From NCBI GenBank assembly GCA_038503035.1, contig JAVSML010024333.1, forward strand, positions 138,996-202,995: DNA of 64,000 bases. The letters run 5' to 3'. The DNA is from Crocodylus rhombifer. Its lineage: Eukaryota; Chordata; Crocodylia; Crocodylidae. This document shows positions 10,286-21,882 of this stretch, piece by piece (positions within the stretch are counted from its first letter, which is position 1; each line of letters starts with the position of its first letter). The notes beneath the pieces were generated by a model, which had not been told where the DNA came from, ran no database searches, and worked only from the letters and a program-made list of their open reading frames with translations. Position numbers and translations under genes: made by a program.

Positions 10286-13160
10286 GCAGATTTCTGGCTT
10301 TGTGGGTGAGTGCCCTACCCACTTACTGATTGGGGCTAAACTCTGGGAGGTCCCCACCTTCCTCCATGCTTCCTACACACAGATGTTTGTTCTCTCGCTC
10401 TCACTCACCTTGTTGTCAGTTTCCAGGACTCTTTGCTATTCCCACACAGTTGTGTTAGTACAACTCTAATCCAAGCACCTAGGGTGCTGACAGAGTGCAG
10501 CCCTTGCTCTAATTTATGGTACATTATATAAAGTGCCATGAGTTACAGCGCTTTCCCCCCCCCAGACTAAACAACATTTGCTTGTTGTTTCAGAGGGGGA
10601 GGGGCCAGGGGAAATCAAGCCTGCCTGCAGTGGAGGAACTGCTCCTTTCCCCCCAGCTCTGCCCACCACCTAGCTCTGGTGCTGTCTGCAGGAAGGGAAG
10701 GGAGGGGGGGTGGAGATCAGGAGGTGGGGGAGACTCAAATCCATCCTCCCCATCCAGCTCAGGCCGGGCAAACCCCAGTATACAACTTGCTCTCCCTCCC
10801 TTATCTCCCTCCTTTCCTGCAGACAGCCCCAGGGGTAGGCTGGGCTGCATCAGCCCAGTCCAGATCACGTGTAACAGATTAACTCTAGGGAACACAAGTT
10901 CTCTAAGGCACTTCAAAGTGAAGTGCCTTCATCTGATCCCTTGTTTTGATGAGGCTTAATCTGGCACACAATCAACCGCTTTTAAATCACCCTGCAGCCA
11001 TGTACATGTGTCATGCCATGGCTGTATAGAGCTTTCAGGGCACCAGTTGCACCACAAATGTAATTTCTGTCTGTGTCCCTAGTTTTACCCGTCCTGGAGA
11101 TCTTCTGAGCTGAAGAGGAAGATTAATACCATGAGTATGACCCAGTATTCAATGGGGCAGCGCAGCATGTGGGTCATGAGGACAAGGAGCACAGGCTAGC
11201 TGGGTATTATGACTGCTACATTTGAGAACACTGGGGGATAATATTTTAAACTCTGTGGTTTCATCACTAGTCTTAGAACTTGCAAGCCTGGATGTCACAT
11301 TGGAGCACGTGGATCTGCCTATCCTGTGTGAGGAGTGTAGGGATCAGGATCTGATGAAGATGGAGGAGGAATTTTCTGCATCCATGATTATGTGATGGCC
11401 CAAAAGGAATGAGGATGCCAGATGCACACAGAAGCTGAAACTATATGCACAGTTTGGAAAATGATGTCTCCCATGCTGTCTCTGCACCATTATGAATTCC
11501 CATGAGCATGCTGAGATTTCATGGCCCATTAGCTTTCAACCAATGTTCATTAACACTGCTGGCCTTTCTGAGACAGCTGCCATATTTGGACTGACTTGAA
11601 ACTGCAGGGGCATGGGGAGTGGCAAGTGCAATAATTCCCCCTCCTTTTGGCTTTCTCCTCAGTATTTCACATTCAATCAAAAGTTAATTCTTCAGAGACA
11701 TTTAAGGGTCAGAAATTGATCCCAGGCAGGACCATGCAAAAGAAAATCCCACAAAATCAGTAGAACACCAATAGATCAACAGTAATCCCTGCAAATTCTC
11801 CAGAGCTGTCATTGTAATGCTTGGTCTCTTATACATGTTCACAGGCCTCTAATCTCTTATGTGGCCATCCTGCTGGAAACACTATTAAAATATGCATTAA
11901 AAAATAGGTGATACAAGATCTCAACAGCCTGCCTGCTTGTAACTAGAAGTTTCTCGCAGCATGTGCTAGAGATCTGCTATGTCCTGTCAAGACCATTTAT
12001 TGGCCCCCCGATGTCCTGTTCAGGTCCCTCTGGATGTCCTCGGCTACTAAAGGTCTCAGTGCTAGAGACTCTCCTCAGGGTGATGGTAACATGGGGTTCC
12101 CAGGAGTTCTGTTCACATCCACTTAACTAAATCCAAGTGTTTGGGGCTTTATCCTACTGAAAGATGGTACTTCACAGGCAGAGGACAGCTGACAGAGCAA
12201 GCCAGCCAAGTCATGGGGTGGGAAAAATGTTGGTTTTGCATGCCATTCAAGAGAGCGACCCCAGTACTGGAATTGAGCATTCAAGCCAGCAGTTACACTG
12301 CGGAGATTAACCCCTGCTGAGCCACCTACTCCACTCCAGACCCCATAGCACTGAAACCAAAGGAAGAGTGACTCCATGGCCCCACTGGGTTATTCACAGC
12401 ATTTTCTACCAACAGTGCCTAAGACTGCATGAGAGTCAGTTACTTTTGGAGGTTCCCCCTTATTAACCTACCTGGGGGCATGACTACATGGCTAATCTCC
12501 AGATCCGTGTCCACCACTGACAAAATAAGCCCTGCCTGGGGCTGCACTCAGATGCTTTGTCTCAGGAGAGGTTGGGAGTTGTGAAAAGAGAGGGGGCTCA
12601 AGTTCTGTCCAAGTCATTCCTGAACCTCTACTCTGACTAATCACAGATCTTAGAGGAACTGGAACAGGAGCAAGCAAGCAGGATTTATTTTATCAGCACC
12701 AGCTTGGAGTCAGGAGGAAAGTTTCGTCCATTCACCCAACCTCACCGCAATGCCATTTTTCAGTTGAGGAACGTTTGGCCTTTGGGCTAATAATAGGACG
12801 GGTTTGATGTCACCCAAGTTCTTTCATTCTTCTGGTGCTAATCCTAATAGGATGCTGCTTTGAGCCTGTCATAGCAGTTTCTTCTCAATGTTGCCTGCAG
12901 TCAGCCCAGTGAAAAACAAGATTTGCCAAAATGGTAAGGAACCCGCTAACATGGAAAGAAAAGTGCAAGAGGCAAGGATTTCTTTAGGTGATAGCTTTTA
13001 ATAGACCAACTGCATAGTTGGGATAGAGTTAGACATTAGATAAGCTGTTGAATGCAAGACATTTGCCTTCATAAAAGTGCACACTTCACCTGACCACCAA
13101 GAATGCACTAAACTAGACAACAGTATTGTCTGAGCCAAAAACATGCAAGGGGTGGGGGGA
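10286..13160. other. Intronic stretch without recognised gene
   Basis: Mostly unique-looking sequence. A Pro/Ser-rich and Gly-rich open stretch at 10520-10960 comes from polypurine/polypyrimidine tracts near 10590-10820 and has no domain. I see no exon of CRHR1 here; the Cys- and Trp-containing exon expected just before the one at 15841 was sought and not found. Confidence 0.5.
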
Positions 13161-13162
13161 AC

Positions 13163-14373
13163 TGCTGCCAGCACTAGAGGTGCACTGATACATCGGTCCA
13201 TATCATAGCAGCACCAATAAAAGGAAAATTGACATTATCGACAGTCGGCTTTTTTTGGCCAGCGTGACCAATGATGTCATGCTGAATGGATGTGCACAGC
13301 CTGGAATGCAGCCTGGCACCTTGGAGAGCAGCGTTCGGCCAGAGATGTGCTGGCAGGGCCGCAGTACTTGCCCCCATGTGCAGCGTTGGCTGGAGTCGTG
13401 CACTCCTCCCCATGGTGCATAGCCTCCACTGCTAGCAGCAGCAGCATGTGGCACGCACTGATGACCTGTGCAGGCACTGCCACCTGGCAGTGCATGACTC
13501 CAGCCAACACTGCACGTGGGGCAAGGACCGCAGCCCAGCCAGCACACCTCTACTGCACAGGGCTCAGTGTGGTACATGTGAAGATCTCGGCACCACACAC
13601 CATCAGGGCAAGCCCCATGCAATGGAGCTAGCTGCCTTCTCCATCCCTGCCATGCAGATTCTGGGACTCTGCTGCAAGTGGAGGGGAGCCCCACCCCTGC
13701 TTCCTGGTGGAGTCCCAGGACCGGCACAGCAGAGGGCAGCGAACGTAACTGGCCCCAGCACATGGGGCTTACCTCAGTGGTGCATGAGTGCAGAAGCTGC
13801 ACATGCATCATGTGGAGCCCTGCGCAATAAAGGCAGGCTGGCCTGGCTGCTCTCCTCGTCCCCATGTGCAGCGCTGGGTGGAGCCACACCCCGCCAGGCG
13901 GCAGCACCTGTGTGGGCCACAAGCACCCTGAGTGCCTGATGCTACTCATGATGGGGGCTGTTTGCAATGGGTCCCCACACCTCCCCCACCTTCCCTCACA
14001 CGCACACACTGTCCACCCATGCTCATCCCCCCTGGGTGCAGGCTCCGCACTGCTGCCAGCCCTACACTCTGTGCTCCCACCCTGCTGCAGCTCCCCCCAT
14101 CCTCTGCCTCCATCATTTCCCTACCTGGTGCCTGGAACAAGCAGGATGCCAGGGAAGCTGAGCAGGTCCCCTGGCAGCTGCAGTAGTGCCAACAGCAGGC
14201 CTCACCCAGAAGCTGCTTGCTGCCTGGGCTGGGCCTTTCCACCCGCAAGGGTGGGAACAAGGCACGTGGGCTGGGTGGGCTACATTTAGTTGGTGAGCGC
14301 CCGTGGACCAGATGAAATTGCCTGATGAGCCAGATGCAGCCTGCGGGCTGTATTTTGCTTGCTCCTGGTTTAC
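13163..14373. mobile_element. Composite of hAT-like elements, GC-rich
   Basis: The left edge at about 13163 has 'agaggtgcactgatacatcg' and then 'ttggccagcgtgaccaatga', a reptile DNA-transposon terminus as I remember it. The right part near 14300-14373 reads, reverse complemented, 'aggagcaagcaaaatacagc' with 'cagcccgcaggctgcatc', a hAT end of the 'gggcaaaatacggccc' kind. Between them lies GC-rich sequence with repeated 'cacatggggc' and 'ccatgtgcagcgctggg' modules. At least two elements are nested or adjacent. No transposase frame is seen; the long open stretches on the minus strand (13203-14009) are compositional. Confidence 0.5.
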
Positions 14374-14513
14374 ACAGATCTCCGGCAGGCACTTGCACTG
14401 ATATGGCAGCAAGCTTAGAGCTCTCTGTGCATGCATGGGACAGCCAAAGTGTGGGGCTACCCTTTCCCCCAGTTACCCCATTCCTGGATCAGTTACTGCA
14501 TGGCCCATCACTG

Positions 14514-15405
14514 CCTTGCCTCTTTTGAACAGAACTAACTTCAACATCGGAGGGGAGCAGCCATGAAACCTAGCAGCAAGGGTGACATAATTTTTCAAGC
14601 ACATTGTGTCCTTTGGACCAGTGCTGTTTTTCCTTTTAAGGTCATGAGCTTTCCTGACTCGGAGCTGAGAAAGAAACAGCAAATCCTGTAGCTGTGTAGG
14701 GGTTTGGACTAGATCAGAGATGTCAAACACATGGCCTGTGGGCTAGATCCAGCCCATAGAGCTGAAGCTGGGAGATCGAATGTCCCAGCTTCAGCTCTGC
14801 AGTCATGGAGCCAGTGCTGGAAGATTCTTCTCTCCCAGCACCAGCTCCTCAGTCACAGGGCTTGGGCTGGGAGATAAGGATCTCCCAACCCAGGACCTGT
14901 GACCACAGAGCTTGAACTGGCAAATAAGGATCTTCTAGCCTGGGCCCTGTGACTGCTGCTGGGGCAGAGAGACATTGCTCCCACCCAGGCTCCAGTGGCA
15001 GAGGTGCCCCTGGCAGCAGGCAACTCCTAGCATCAGAGAGCAGTGTCCAGCCCTGCCAGGAGACAGCTGTCTCCTGGCTCATGCTCCCTGCCAGCCCCTG
15101 GGCTAGCACCCAGGAGGAGCCTAGAGGTCCCCCTGGCTCCCCCTGGCTGCTGCAGAGGCATGATGCAGGACCACAGGGAGTGGGAGCAGTGTACTGGTAG
15201 GAACAGCAAAGCTGCTTCTCCATCCATGCATGTGTAGATGCATGCCCAGGAGAGTTTACTTTAGAAAAATTATGTCACCCTTGCTGCTAGGTTTCTTGGC
15301 TGCTCCCTTCCTATGTTGAATGGTGAAGTTAGTTCTGTTCAAAAGAGGCAAGGCCTTCCCAAGTACCCCCAGGGGTACGCATACCCCCACTTGAAAACCT
15401 CTGCT
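14514..15405. mobile_element. Foldback with ~85-bp arms enclosing a hAT-like end
   Basis: The sequence at 14514-14597 recurs as its reverse complement at 15263-15353 with few differences (shared words 'ttgcctcttttgaacagaac' and 'ctagcagcaagggtgacata'). Inside, from 14715, 'cagagatgtcaaacacatgg' and 'ggctagatccagccc' form a hAT-type left end. Outside the right arm, 15360-15405 is a hAT right end with 'caggggtacgcatac' and 'gaaaacctctg', the same family as the element at 6533-7213. The arms may be the ends of one element or a later inverted duplication. Confidence 0.55.
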
Positions 15406-15840
15406 CTAAGGTGCTGCCCAGCCCTACCTTCTGCTTAAAGCTTTTCTAATGAGATTTCTATCCAGAAGGAAACAGGAACAAGATCAGGGCAGAACACATT
15501 CTCTCAGTATTTCCAGTGCAGCTTTGGAGATGTCAGCCTTGGAATGCAGTGACTTCCTCTCATTTTGAGGGTGCTTCTCTGGACCTTGACACCAACCGCC
15601 TCTACAAGGCACCTACCTCTTCCTTTCCTGCTCATGTTTTTTTTGCAGGAATAAACATGACATCTACTGAACTAGTAAATGACTGAGCACTATTCAGGGA
15701 AATAAGATCCAATTGTTCTAGTGCCATGGCAACCTAAATTAGTCTCATCATAACAATAATATCTTTTTCTAGAAGATTTGTGTCCAGCTTATTTCATCCT
15801 GTGCCATTAACCCTCCCCTGTGTTTCTTTCTCTCTTCCAG

Positions 15841-15926
15841 ACAATGGGTACAGAGAATGCCTTGCAAATGGGAGCTGGGCTGCCCGCGTCAATTATTCCC
15901 AGTGCCAGGAGATCCTCAATGAGGAG
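15841..15926 (+). CDS. CRHR1: CRHR1 exon: end of hormone-binding ectodomain
   Basis: Acceptor 'tctcttccag' at 15840 and donor 'gtacat' at 15927. The first two bases finish a codon begun in the previous exon (xAC, human residue 81). Then come 28 codons, [16 protein letters not shown] and [12 protein letters not shown], human residues 82-109. The two ectodomain cysteines (human Cys87 and Cys102, partners in the three conserved disulfides) are present, as are two N-glycosylation sequons, NGS and NYS. The exon ends in phase 0 just before helix 1. The residues follow CRHR1 closely; the next coding exon is 5.1 kb downstream. Confidence 0.95.
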
Positions 15927-16144
15927 GTACATGCACACTGGCCATTCAAATTGGCCAGGCCTGTTTTGTGGAATTGGAAGAAGGGGAGTAAGGAGGAGGA
16001 AGAGGAAGTCAAAGTTTAAAAGAAAATTCAGGGCTTTGTGACAGACTTAGTTCAAGGAAGTTTGATAAAAGTCATCATTGATAGGACTGGTGTCCTTATG
16101 ATGAAGCTTAGCAAACTTCAAGTGAGTGTCAGGGGACATTAGTA

Positions 16145-16245
16145 ACGCTTCATCCCATAGTGGGTTCTTAAGAGCAGGACTTGAACCTGAGACTTCTGTA
16201 TCATAAAGTAGAGATCTCTTCTGCTTGAGCAAAAAAGTCAGCTCT
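16145..16245 (-). repeat. tRNA-derived SINE remnant
   Basis: The minus strand reads 'ttgctcaagcagaagagatc' followed by 'caggttcaagtcctgctc', which carries an intact B-box-like GGTTCAAGTCC. This is a good match to a tRNA promoter layout, but the acceptor ends do not pair, so I call it SINE and not a tRNA gene. Confidence 0.45.
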
Positions 16246-16307
16246 TCTAAGTCGGAGTACAGCAAGCAAATCTACCCCTCTAAGTGGCCCACTTATTCCA
16301 CTAAGGC

Positions 16308-16430
16308 AGGGGTATCAAACATAAAGCCCACAGGTTGGATTTGGTCCACAGAGCGCTGTCATCTGACCCACAGGGATTCTGGAGGGACCAAGAACTCAGG
16401 GGTGGGGTGAGTGGAGAATCCATGGTTTGG
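16308..16430 (+). mobile_element. hAT 5' end fragment
   Basis: 'caggggtatcaaacataaag' and 'cccacaggttggatttggtc' match the hAT terminus type seen at 14715. The remainder is lost or unrecognisable after about 16430. Confidence 0.5.
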
Positions 16431-17224
16431 AGTCCTGCTGGGAGTGCATTTCTGTGGCAGGAGTGAGTGACAGTTGTGTTAACCCCCAGAGATCTCTGAT
16501 GCCACTGGGCAACTTTGTCTTGAAGTTAAGATAGTTTTAGCCCCTCAGAATTGCACTTCTTAGAACCAAGATTTTTGCCAAAAATAAAATCCAAAAAATA
16601 CCCCACCTCCAATTTACTCTCAGTTCCTTGGTAACTAGCATAAGATAATGATAGACGTTACCTGTTGATAGGTGTTGGCTCGTGTAGACTGAGTGAGCTT
16701 TCAGGTCCCTCTGGATGTTCTTCCACGACAGATGACATCAAGCAAATGCCTGTGTTAGTGTCAAAGATGCTGAATGGGGATGTGCAGGTTGACTGGAATG
16801 CTGGATGGCACCACGTGTCAGAGGCACTAGCCAAGACCATGCACTATCACTTAATAAAGGGGAAGAAAAAGGTACAAAGAGCAAAATATAACAGTGTCTT
16901 ATATATGTGCCATCATCCATAAAGCCACAGGCAAAGGTTCCAAGAATTAGGGAGGCAGTTGGAACTATCCAACTTCTCTGCGTCCTCTCAGTTCCACACT
17001 GCTGTAGGGGCCCAGGCAGCTTTAAATTACAGCAGCCTGCCCACATCTAACCGTGGCTTGTAACCCCTTCCATCCCATGTCCTGTATACCAGCAGCAGAT
17101 TCTCTGTGCATTGGGTTGTGGAGGTTCGGAGATGAGGGTGGAGCATGATAGACACTGCAGCCAGGCAGAGGGAGGGGAGTTCCTTCCCAGAATCTCAGGT
17201 CCAGAAAGGGCTGTTACACTTCTG

Positions 17225-17420
17225 TAGGCCACCAATTCTCAAGGTTTTTGGTCAATAGATCACTGTCAGCCATTAACATTTCTTGCAGAACACAATACAT
17301 GTTTATCATCAAAAACTATAATAGTGTGATGAGTCCCAAGCAGTCTTTGGAGCAGCTGTTGCCCACATATCATGGTCTCATAGGCCACCAGTGGGCCTTC
17401 GACCACAGTTTGGGAGCTAC
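17225..17420. mobile_element. Short hAT-like MITE, diverged
   Basis: The left side has 'ccaattctcaaggtttttgg' and 'caatagatcactg', resembling the terminus at 151. The right side reverse-complemented reads 'agtagctcccaaactgtggt', another hAT-like terminus. No clear target duplication. Identification is tentative. Confidence 0.35.
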
Positions 17421-18415
17421 TTTTTCAATCTGTCCCCCTGCATAACATAAGCTAGAGAATGTCATCCTCGGTGCCGAGCCCATCCCTGGTGGTTGAGTTT
17501 GAACAATATCTCAGCCCCAGTGTGATGTCTCAGCTCCAAGTGTTAGAGAAGCAACTCTGCCCAGGGGTGAACCCTCCTTCTAGCCCATTAACTTCCCTTG
17601 TTAAAATGTGTGCCTCTGATTTCCAGTTTGAAATATTCTGACTTATACTCACAGCTGTTGGCTCTTGCCTTGCCTCTCCCTGCTGGATTAAAAAGCCCTT
17701 CAGCAGCACAGATCATGTCTTGCTCCTCCTGTTTCTCTTGCTTATTTCTAAAATGAAATAGAGAGTACAAAGCAGGGTGAAAAGGTTCTTCTGTTCCTGG
17801 TAGTTGCTGGTGCTGTATGCACATGGGTAACTGGAAAACGGGTGATGGTAGGGAGTGTTTGTGGCAGGGGACATAAAGGGTGAAGAAATGAATTTTGCAG
17901 GAACCAAGAGAATTGTAACTATGCTGACCTTGCCCATGGAAAAGGGAGGGAAAATGAAGGGTGGATATTTGCAGCTTATAACTCCGTCTGGCATTTATGA
18001 CACTGACATTTCTTGCCAGGAATGGCTTTCTCACCCAGTTAATCACTAATTCACAGATTGGATGAGTGCCTAACAGTAGGAGGAATCAATTAATGTAATT
18101 ACCATGCATGCCTTCCCAGGATCCCCTGCCCAAACCCACCACCAACCTTCTCTCCTGCCCCCGTAGAGAAAATAGGAATTAATTGAGACATCGGATATAT
18201 TAAGCTTCCAGGTAGCTTCACAATATTCTAATTAAACACGAGACCTCTGGGATTTTCCACATAATGGCTTCACAGAGGTCACTTCACTGAGGAGAACTAC
18301 TCTGAGCACTACACAATTATCTAAGCTATTAGTTCCCCTTATTGGAGTGTGCACAGACAAGCCCCATGAAGGGGAGAAGACACTTACCTCTAGACTGCAG
18401 AGGCTTGGTTATCAA

Positions 18416-19097
18416 GGGCATGTCTATACTATAGCAATGGGGTGCTCAGTCATATCACTGGGGAAATAAGCCCTTCCCACCCACCCAGACCCCAGCATGT
18501 CAACCCAGAAGGCACATATATATGAGATCTTTACTGCAGAGTAGACTAATTAGCTCTGCAGTAAATGTCTTATGTCTACACATGCGGCCCTCTTAGGCTG
18601 CAGGAAATGAACTCCCCAGCGGGGTAGTACTTTTAAATACAAGTACTATCCTGCTACAGAGTTTTTTTACTCCACAGCAGCACACGTGCAGACACTGATG
18701 TGGCTTGCTGGGGCACAAGGGTGCTTCAGTGCTGGGGCTGCCTGCCAGCTAGCCCTGCACTGTAGCATCTTCATGCCTCAGCCAGGCCCTCTGCAGCAAG
18801 TTGAGCTGAGTCAGAGTGGCCCAGCTCTTGGGTGGTGCTCTAATTAAAATGCCTACAGCATCTCATGTATTCAGTGTCCAACATGTCAAAATGGCAGCAG
18901 GGCATCTCTCTTTAACTAAAGCTCGTTCAACGGGCTTTAGTTAAAGCATCCCCGTTGCCATTTTGACATGCAGGGCGCTGAATACACAAGATGCTTCAGT
19001 ACAGTGAAGCATTGATTAGAAAGCTCCAGCAAACTCTAATTAAGTCTGTCCTGATGTGTACTAATCAGAACGTGCTGAAGCACATATAACAGTGCCC
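18416..19097. mobile_element. MITE with large internal palindrome (Harbinger/Chompy-like)
   Basis: The left end GGGCATGTCTATACT and right end reverse-complemented AGGGCACTGTTATATG have related termini. Flanks are caa and taa, a possible 3-bp duplication with one change. An inner foldback pairs 'acatgtcaaaatggcagcag' near 18880 with 'cgttgccattttgacatgc' near 18950-18972, with 'ctttaactaaagc' and 'gctttagttaaag' close to the loop. Related elements lie at 29012-29300 and 39504-39847. No coding capacity. Confidence 0.6.
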
Positions 19098-21064
19098 TAA
19101 GGTTGTGGATAAAGTTTTCAAGAGCAGCAAAAATGCTAGGGTACCTCAAGTTTTGGGGTTCTCAGTTCATATACCTGGAGAAGGCTGGATTTTCAGAATG
19201 TGTTGAGGCATACAGCCTCCAAAAATAAGGCTTCTTGCAAGCATCTCAGTCAGAGCACCACAAATTCCAGGTGCTCCAAACTACTACTGATTTTTGAAAA
19301 TCAAGCTACTATTTTATTTTGTTATTTTAATGTTCCAGGGTGGTAGCAGTAAAACAGGGAAGGAGCTTTTGAAAAAGACAGTCCTGATTTTCGCTGACAG
19401 TCGGGCCACCATACACGCCTTTGGCTTTGGTAAAAGGGTCTTGAAGTGAGAACAAATGCTGTTTACACTATCTTTGGTCCCTTTTATACCACCCCTGTGG
19501 AGGGCATTCCTGTGGCTGAGAATTTATTAGGGCCATGGCTGTCTTGAGATTGTCCCTTTTGGGCCCTGTGATGATTCTCTTCATGATGTCCTTGCAGGGA
19601 ATTTTCTTTTCTTTGTTTTCACTTCTTTCTTAAAGATTTAATAAGAAGACATTAAAAACAAGAACCCTCCAGCAGGGCTGAGATGCTATCAAGCAGAAGC
19701 TCATATGCACATTCTGTATGTGCTGCCTCATCTCTCTCCTAAGCCATCATGGTAAACATGTACCATGCAGGAAAGCTTCTTGTCCTCCACCCAAGTTTCC
19801 CCCCGGTGTGGGGTGATCTGCAGGCAGCCAGAAGGACAATGCAAAAGATATGGAACCACTGAATTAAATCTTAAGGAGAGTATCTATGGAAAGAAGAGGC
19901 TGAAGGAAACCTAAGCAAGGTGTTCAGAGGAGACAGGGTAGAGAACCCTAGCGTAAAACTCATGCGATACTTGCGGCCCCCATTCTGTTTGTGTGCTGTC
20001 TTCCTCTATCCTGCACTGTCTAAGGAGACTGGGAGTCACTGGGGATCGAGACAGTGCCTCAGTAGCATAATGCCAAGATCTTTCTTTAGGCAACTTCAGC
20101 ACACTTTAAAAAGGAGGTCAGAAACATTATCCCTGTTTTTTGGAAGAGTCCTGCCACCAGGATCATAACAGAGCCAGGGATGGAGCAGGGTTCACTCTTC
20201 TTTTCACCAGCCAGATGTCTAAATGCTGTCCGACCTAAGGGAGCCTTGGTTTTGGAGAAGACTGTAGGTGCTACTGAATAATTGCTTACCATTGTAAAAA
20301 CTAAGCAAGGCTTTGGGAGTTGTACATCCATGTATCTGAGCACTAGCTACTCTCCACATATCACCACCAGCCATTTTGTATAAATAACTTCTGCCTCTGT
20401 CTTCTGGTCTCGCATGCTGCATGACCTCTGCTCTTTTGGCAGCAGGACTTTCTCACTGATTTTTTTCCTCATGTCCCTCCCTGTGGCCCTGGAGTTAAGA
20501 ATTGTCCTAGGTGCCCATGGGAACAAGAAGAATGCTTTCTGAACAGCTGTGGGAAAGAAAGGGTGCTTGTAGTAAGCCATAAATCTGTGGGATGCCCAGC
20601 TTCCTGCCCCTGTGACCTAGGATGCTGGCCAGAGAACAGGGCACTGCAGTGGATTCTCCTAGATGGTGAGAGATGCATTTGGGGCTTCAGTAAAATGCCC
20701 AGTACCCAGCCCCACTGTAAGGGTTTCAAGAGGGTGTGACATGCAATGACTCCCAGATTTCAAAGGCAGAAGGAAAGAAGGCCATGTGCTCAGCACATGT
20801 CCAGATCACCTCCACACTACCCAGAAGTGTTGCCACTCTCAGTTTCCCCAAAGAAGCTGACAAGGCCAAAGTCATCAAGGCTTGAGAAGGTTCTTCGAAG
20901 TCTGTAGCTCTAAACCACCGTGGTCCTCCCAGCTGGGGTTTCCCACAAAGCCAGCAAATGCATGTGATACCAGGGAGGACCAATCATTATGGGCTGATGA
21001 TTCAGCCCAGTGGCCTGACCTTTTGACCACTTCTGATTCCCCACTTGTACCTTCTCTCCCTCAG

Positions 21065-21171
21065 AAAAAGAGCAAGCTCCATTATCACATCGCTGTCATC
21101 ATCAACTACCTGGGGCACTGCGTCTCCCTTGGGGCCCTGCTCGTCGCCTTTGTCCTCTTCATGCGCTTGAG
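21065..21171 (+). CDS. CRHR1: CRHR1 exon: helix 1
   Basis: Acceptor 'cttctctccctcag' and donor gtgaga. It encodes [14 protein letters not shown], then [18 protein letters not shown] and MRL plus two bases of Arg, human residues 110-145. The hydrophobic run from about 114 to 142 is helix 1 and the basic MRLR is the start of the first intracellular loop. No frame damage. In human CRHR1 an alternative exon adds 29 residues at this junction; I saw no clear equivalent in the short following intron. Confidence 0.95.
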
Positions 21172-21761
21172 GTGAGAAACACCCCTCACCAGCTCCAAGC
21201 CCACTTGCTCACCCCTCACCAGCTCCAAGCCCAATGGCTGCTCAATTCAAGAGTTGCTTTTGCAGCCTGGATCTGCGCAGATAGGAAGAAACTGGGAACT
21301 GAGCCAAGGCCCCCACACTAGAACCAGGGAGCAGCAGTTTCTTGTGAGGCCCTATGAGTTGCACTTGGTTTTGGTATCTACTGCCTGCCTGTCTGGTCTC
21401 CTCATGGCAGGAGGCAAATGATTCAACTCTACTTCCTCCCCTCCCTCTACAGGCTGGAAGCAATTACAAGCCCAGGGGAGAGGGAGTTAATTTCTTCACA
21501 CCTGTTTTCAGTGTGTTAGGAATATTGAGCCAGAGAAAGCTGCAGCATGTCTCTTACTGCTCCTAGGAGTCAGGTAATGCCACAGTCCTGCCCCCTCCTC
21601 ACCCAGAAGAAAAGCTCAGCCCCAAAACAAAGCTTCACCTAATTTAATACAATCAGGAAGGAGAGAAATGGCAAACTACAGGAGCAGGCCTTTCATAACA
21701 TCTCTTCCATGTGCAGCCCATGAGATCTAATGATGCCCCCCAACCCTTCCTGTGTCCACAG
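21172..21761 (+). other. CRHR1: CRHR1 intron (590 bp)
   Basis: Donor gtgagaaac, acceptor 'cctgtgtccacag'. Just inside the donor is a direct duplication of about 30 bp (near 21180-21240) built on 'acccctcaccagctccaag'. The rest is unique with no visible alternative exon. Confidence 0.8.
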
Positions 21762-21882
21762 GAGCATCAGGTGCCTGCGTAACATCATCCACTGGAACCT
21801 GATCGCAGCCTTCATCTTACGAAATGCCACGTGGTTCGTGGTACAACTCACCATGAACCCAGAGGTGCATGAGAGCAATGTG
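21762..21882 (+). CDS. CRHR1: CRHR1 exon: first intracellular loop and helix 2
   Basis: The first base completes Arg145, then come 40 codons: [38 protein letters not shown] and NV, human 146-185. The RCLRN-IHWNL block holds the class B loop 1/helix 2 signature, including the conserved His and Arg that hold the inactive state. [11 protein letters not shown] is the first extracellular loop and is CRHR1-like; CRHR2 has a shorter, different loop. Acceptor 'tgtccacag', donor gtaggt. Confidence 0.95.

Larger units (their letters stand above)
15927..21064 (+). other. CRHR1: CRHR1 intron (5.1 kb)
   Basis: Donor gtacat, acceptor 'cttctctccctcag'. It holds a tRNA-derived SINE remnant (about 16145-16245), hAT fragments at 16308-16430 and 17225-17420, and a MITE at 18416-19097. 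The rest, including 19100-21060, looks unique, with no further exon visible. Confidence 0.8.

Noticed and set aside
13203..14009. A 268-codon minus-strand open stretch rich in Cys, His and Ala.
   Set aside because: It covers GC-rich hAT sequence; composition lowers stop frequency. No zinc-finger or transposase pattern is present.
1..15840. Upstream CRHR1 ectodomain exons.
   Set aside because: I looked for the conserved Cys/Trp/Pro pattern that precedes NNGYREC and did not find it with splice signals; the exons must lie further left.
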